Below are positions 61,745 to 64,000 of a stretch of DNA of 64,000 nucleotides, piece by piece. This stretch comes from Pararhodobacter zhoushanensis (lineage in GTDB: Bacteria; Pseudomonadota; Alphaproteobacteria; Rhodobacterales; Rhodobacteraceae), in contig NZ_REEZ01000002.1 of the NCBI RefSeq assembly GCF_003990445.1, forward strand, positions 561,121 to 625,120, read 5' to 3'. Made by a program: the position numbers and the translations under genes. The notes below the pieces were generated by a model that worked only from the letters and a program-made list of their open reading frames with translations, did not search any database and was not told the DNA's origin. Each line of letters starts with the position of its first letter. The stretch's first letter is position 1.

Positions 61745-62674
61745 TCAGCCAACCCAGGCGTGCGGCACGGATGACAGCGTGTTTGCCCGCTGGACCGCGT
61801 CCTGCGAAGCGTCGATCAGGTGTTGCAGCAAGACCTGCACCGCCGGATTCAGCCGTCGGTTATCCGGCACCATCGCCTTGATGGTGAAATCGGGCAGCCG
61901 GAAGTCGGGCAGCACCGCCACGATCCGCCCCGCGTCGACCGCCGGTTGCGCGATGTAGGAGGCCAGCGTCGCAAAGCCGAGGCCATGCTCGACCGCTTTG
62001 AGCAGCATGGTGCTGTCATTGGCGGTGAAGCTGTTTTGCACCTCGACGCTGACCGTGCCGGACGGCCCCTCGAACACCCATGTTGCGCCGGTTGCGGCGA
62101 AGACGTTGCACTCCCGCCCCGCCAGATCGCGCGGGTGATCGGGCATGCCATGGGTCCGCAGATAGTCGGGCGAGGCGACCAGCAGCCGTTTCATCCCGCA
62201 CAGGGGAATATCGACGACGTTGGTGTAGGTCGTCGGCAGCGCACCGATGGCAATGTCAAAGCGCTCTTCGATCGGATTGACCGAGCGATCCATCAACACC
62301 AGCTCGATCCGCACCCCCGGATGCGCGCTGCGGAAACTCACCAGCGCGTCACCGATATAGTACATCGACAGGGTCGTGGGGCATTTGATCCGCAGATGCG
62401 CCTGCAGCGCGCTGCGCGGCCCCCAGCCATCGTGCAGAACCGCGTCCAGTTCGGGCAAAGCGGCCTGAAAGCGCAGGCTATAGACGCGGCCCGCTTCGGT
62501 CAGAGCCAGCTCACGCGTCGAGCGCACGAAGAGCGGTGTTTTCAACTGGTGCTCCAGTTGCGAGACGCGCTTTGAGACGACCGAGGGCACGGTATCCAGC
62601 GCCCGCGCGGTGGCCGAGAAGCTGCCGTGCCGCGCCACGGCCAGAAACGTGCGGATATTGTCGAGCGTATCCAT
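61745..62674 (-). CDS. LysR family regulator
   Basis: A 309-residue LysR-type regulator with the N-terminal helix-turn-helix in SFSATARALDTVPSVVSKRV (about residues 18-37) and a periplasmic-binding-like effector domain. It is divergent from the FAD oxidoreductase across a region with two palindromes, and convergent with the YghX-like gene, ending 15 bases from it. The oxidoreductase is the likely target. Confidence 0.9.
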   Translation of the reverse strand: MDTLDNIRTFLAVARHGSFSATARALDTVPSVVSKRVSQLEHQLKTPLFVRSTRELALTEAGRVYSLRFQAALPELDAVLHDGWGPRSALQAHLRIKCPTTLSMYYIGDALVSFRSAHPGVRIELVLMDRSVNPIEERFDIAIGALPTTYTNVVDIPLCGMKRLLVASPDYLRTHGMPDHPRDLAGRECNVFAATGATWVFEGPSGTVSVEVQNSFTANDSTMLLKAVEHGLGFATLASYIAQPAVDAGRIVAVLPDFRLPDFTIKAMVPDNRRLNPAVQVLLQHLIDASQDAVQRANTLSSVPHAWVG

Positions 62675-62700
62675 GAAAGCCCCCCAGCCGCGCCCCGTCC

Positions 62701-62719
62701 CTTTCGCGATCCGCGAAAG
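62701..62719. promoter_or_regulatory. Palindrome CTTTCGCG-ATC-CGCGAAAG
   Basis: Perfect 8-base arms with 3-base spacer, 27 bases upstream of the LysR start. Either an operator or a hairpin; it does not show the LysR T-N11-A form. Confidence 0.45.
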
Positions 62720-62782
62720 CTGACGCGTCGATATAGATCTTTTTCATCAAAATCGATTCGTTAACAATGAATTTCTGGTTGC

Positions 62783-62798
62783 CCGATCTCAGGATCGG
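62783..62798. promoter_or_regulatory. Palindrome CCGATC-TCAG-GATCGG
   Basis: Perfect 6-base arms with 4-base spacer, 55-70 bases upstream of the FAD oxidoreductase ATG. It may be an operator for the divergent LysR or a leader hairpin. Confidence 0.4.
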
Positions 62799-62852
62799 AC
62801 CCCGTGCAGGGAGGCAGGGCGCAACCACTGAGGAATTTGGGAGGTTAGGTTT

Positions 62853-64000
62853 ATGGGGGGTTCTCCCAACACGGGGACAATCGAGGTCCGGCGGAACGCG
62901 CCTGCGCCGCGCAAGCTGGTGGCGGATGTGTGCGTGGTCGGCGCGGGGATTTCCGGCGTGGCGGCGGCTCTGGAGGCCGCAAAGCTGGGCCGTCGTGTGG
63001 TGCTGGTGGACAGCCAGCCCGCGCTGGGCGGGCAGGCGGTCAACTCGATCATCGCCACGTTCTGCGGGCTGTTTTCAAACGGCACGCATGGGTATCAGTT
63101 CACCTATGGCATCGCCAATGACATCCTGAACGCGCTGGGCGCGCAGGATCAGGCGCTGCATTATCGCAACGGGCCGACCACCACGGTGGTCTATTACGAC
63201 GAGGTGGCGCTGGGTCGCTGGGTCGAAAGCAGCATCCTGACCGCCGGTATCCAGCCCGTGCTGGGGGCCACGCTGATGGCCACCGATGTGCAGAATGGCC
63301 GTATCCTGAGCGCGCAGTTCATGACCCGTTACGGCGCTGTGACGGTCGAGGCTGAGGGCTTTGTCGATGCCAGCGGCGATGCCGCGCTGGCGTGGCAGGC
63401 CGGGCTGGCGTGCCGCGAGCCGGAAAATCACAAGGTGTTCGGCACGCAGATGGTTGTGCTGGAAAACATCAATGAGGCCGCGCAGCCCTCGAAGCAGGCG
63501 ATCAGCGCGCGGATGAAAGAGCGCGGCGATGCCTACGGGCTGACCCGGCGCGAGGGGCTGGGCTTTACCATCCCCGGTCGCGGCATCGTCGCGATGAACA
63601 TGACCCATGTCGAAACCCCGCTGGACCCGGTCGAGGCGTCGATCAAGGCGCTTGAGGGCAAGCAGCAGGCCTCGATCGCCGTCGATTTCCTGCGCGCCGA
63701 ATTCCCCGAGTGTTTCGGTGCCGCCCGTGTGCGCTCGTTCGGTCTGCCCGGTATCCGCCAGACGCGCTGGATCGTCGGCCAGCACCAGTTGACGGTCGAA
63801 GAGATCAAGGCGGGCACCAAGTTCGACGATGCCATTGGCCGCACCGCCTGGCCTATTGAGCTGCACGACCACGGCGACGGGCACCACTGGATCACCTTTG
63901 ATGAGGACCATGTGCATTACATCCCGCTGGGCAGCCTGATCTCGCCGGAATGTCACAACCTCGTTGCCGCCGGGCGCTGCATCGACGCTGACAGTGCCGC
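62853..64000 (+). CDS. FAD-dependent oxidoreductase (3' end outside window)
   Basis: The first 382 codons of an FAD-dependent oxidoreductase of the FAD_oxidored type (PF12831-like). The N-terminal dinucleotide-binding motif is VVGAGISGVAAALEAAKLG (residues 28-46), then GGQAVNSIIATFCGLF with a Cys. VDASGDAALAWQAGL is typical of the second FAD segment. The frame is open to the window edge. The ATG at 62853 has GGGAGG upstream. It is divergent from the LysR gene. Substrate unknown; family members act on diverse alcohols, amines or act in heterodisulfide-type chemistry. Confidence 0.88.
   Translation, partial: MGGSPNTGTIEVRRNAPAPRKLVADVCVVGAGISGVAAALEAAKLGRRVVLVDSQPALGGQAVNSIIATFCGLFSNGTHGYQFTYGIANDILNALGAQDQALHYRNGPTTTVVYYDEVALGRWVESSILTAGIQPVLGATLMATDVQNGRILSAQFMTRYGAVTVEAEGFVDASGDAALAWQAGLACREPENHKVFGTQMVVLENINEAAQPSKQAISARMKERGDAYGLTRREGLGFTIPGRGIVAMNMTHVETPLDPVEASIKALEGKQQASIAVDFLRAEFPECFGAARVRSFGLPGIRQTRWIVGQHQLTVEEIKAGTKFDDAIGRTAWPIELHDHGDGHHWITFDEDHVHYIPLGSLISPECHNLVAAGRCIDADSA

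Overview
The window is a 64 kb piece of a high-GC alphaproteobacterial chromosome, most likely from the Rhodobacterales (Rhodobacteraceae/Roseobacter relatives). The grounds are the sucCD-x-sucAB-lpd operon, two TRAP transport loci, a PotABCD-type transporter, tightly overlapping GC-rich genes and GC-rich intergenic hairpins next to a GGATATTT motif. The identification comes from gene content and sequence style, not from a database search. The gene at each end is cut by the window border. I see no CRISPR array, prophage, rRNA or intact insertion sequence.

Layout. 1-8.5 kb holds housekeeping and stress genes: an ABC exporter (partial), a long-chain acyl-CoA synthetase, mtaB-dapF, a ketopantoate reductase, the CbpA/CbpM co-chaperone pair and a DUF883-like protein. 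8.6-17.1 kb is a catabolic locus. On the minus strand it has TRAP dctP-dctQ-dctM, a metallo-beta-lactamase-fold hydrolase, a thiolase and an acyl-CoA ligase. Divergent from these are a TetR regulator and a fumarylacetoacetate-hydrolase-family enzyme, and a strong palindrome overlaps the tetR promoter. 17.3-22 kb has an alpha/beta hydrolase, an SDR with a divergent AraC regulator, and a His/Cys-rich small protein with a PepSY membrane protein. 22.4-25.2 kb is a decayed locus: an autotransporter remnant with three frameshifts lies head to head with a sensor kinase that has lost its 5' end. tRNA-Cys and an M19 dipeptidase follow.

26.8-36.8 kb is the minus-strand TCA operon sucC-sucD-(unknown secreted protein)-sucA-sucB-(L,D-transpeptidase, two MAPEG proteins)-lpdA. 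An MFS transporter diverges from sucC across a region with two identical TGTGATCACA palindromes. 38.2-41.7 kb has purM-purN and two uncharacterised genes, then a tRNA with CAU anticodon. 42.2-47.9 kb is a sulfatase with a TAXI-type TRAP transporter and a LysR regulator.

48.6-59.5 kb is a purine/nucleoside salvage block: two nucleoside hydrolases, an adenine-deaminase-like enzyme, a four-gene ABC importer, an HxH amidohydrolase, an M20 amidohydrolase and a phosphoribosyltransferase. Most of it is joined by ATGA start/stop overlaps. 59.6-64 kb has two dienelactone-hydrolase-family proteins around an unknown gene, then a LysR regulator divergent from a truncated FAD-dependent oxidoreductase.

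The most promising new biology is (i) the 8.6-17.1 kb CoA-ester catabolic locus of unknown substrate with its TetR operator, (ii) the purine salvage block whose importer resembles a polyamine transporter, and (iii) the sulfatase/TAXI module. Substrates in all three are inferred from gene neighbourhood only.
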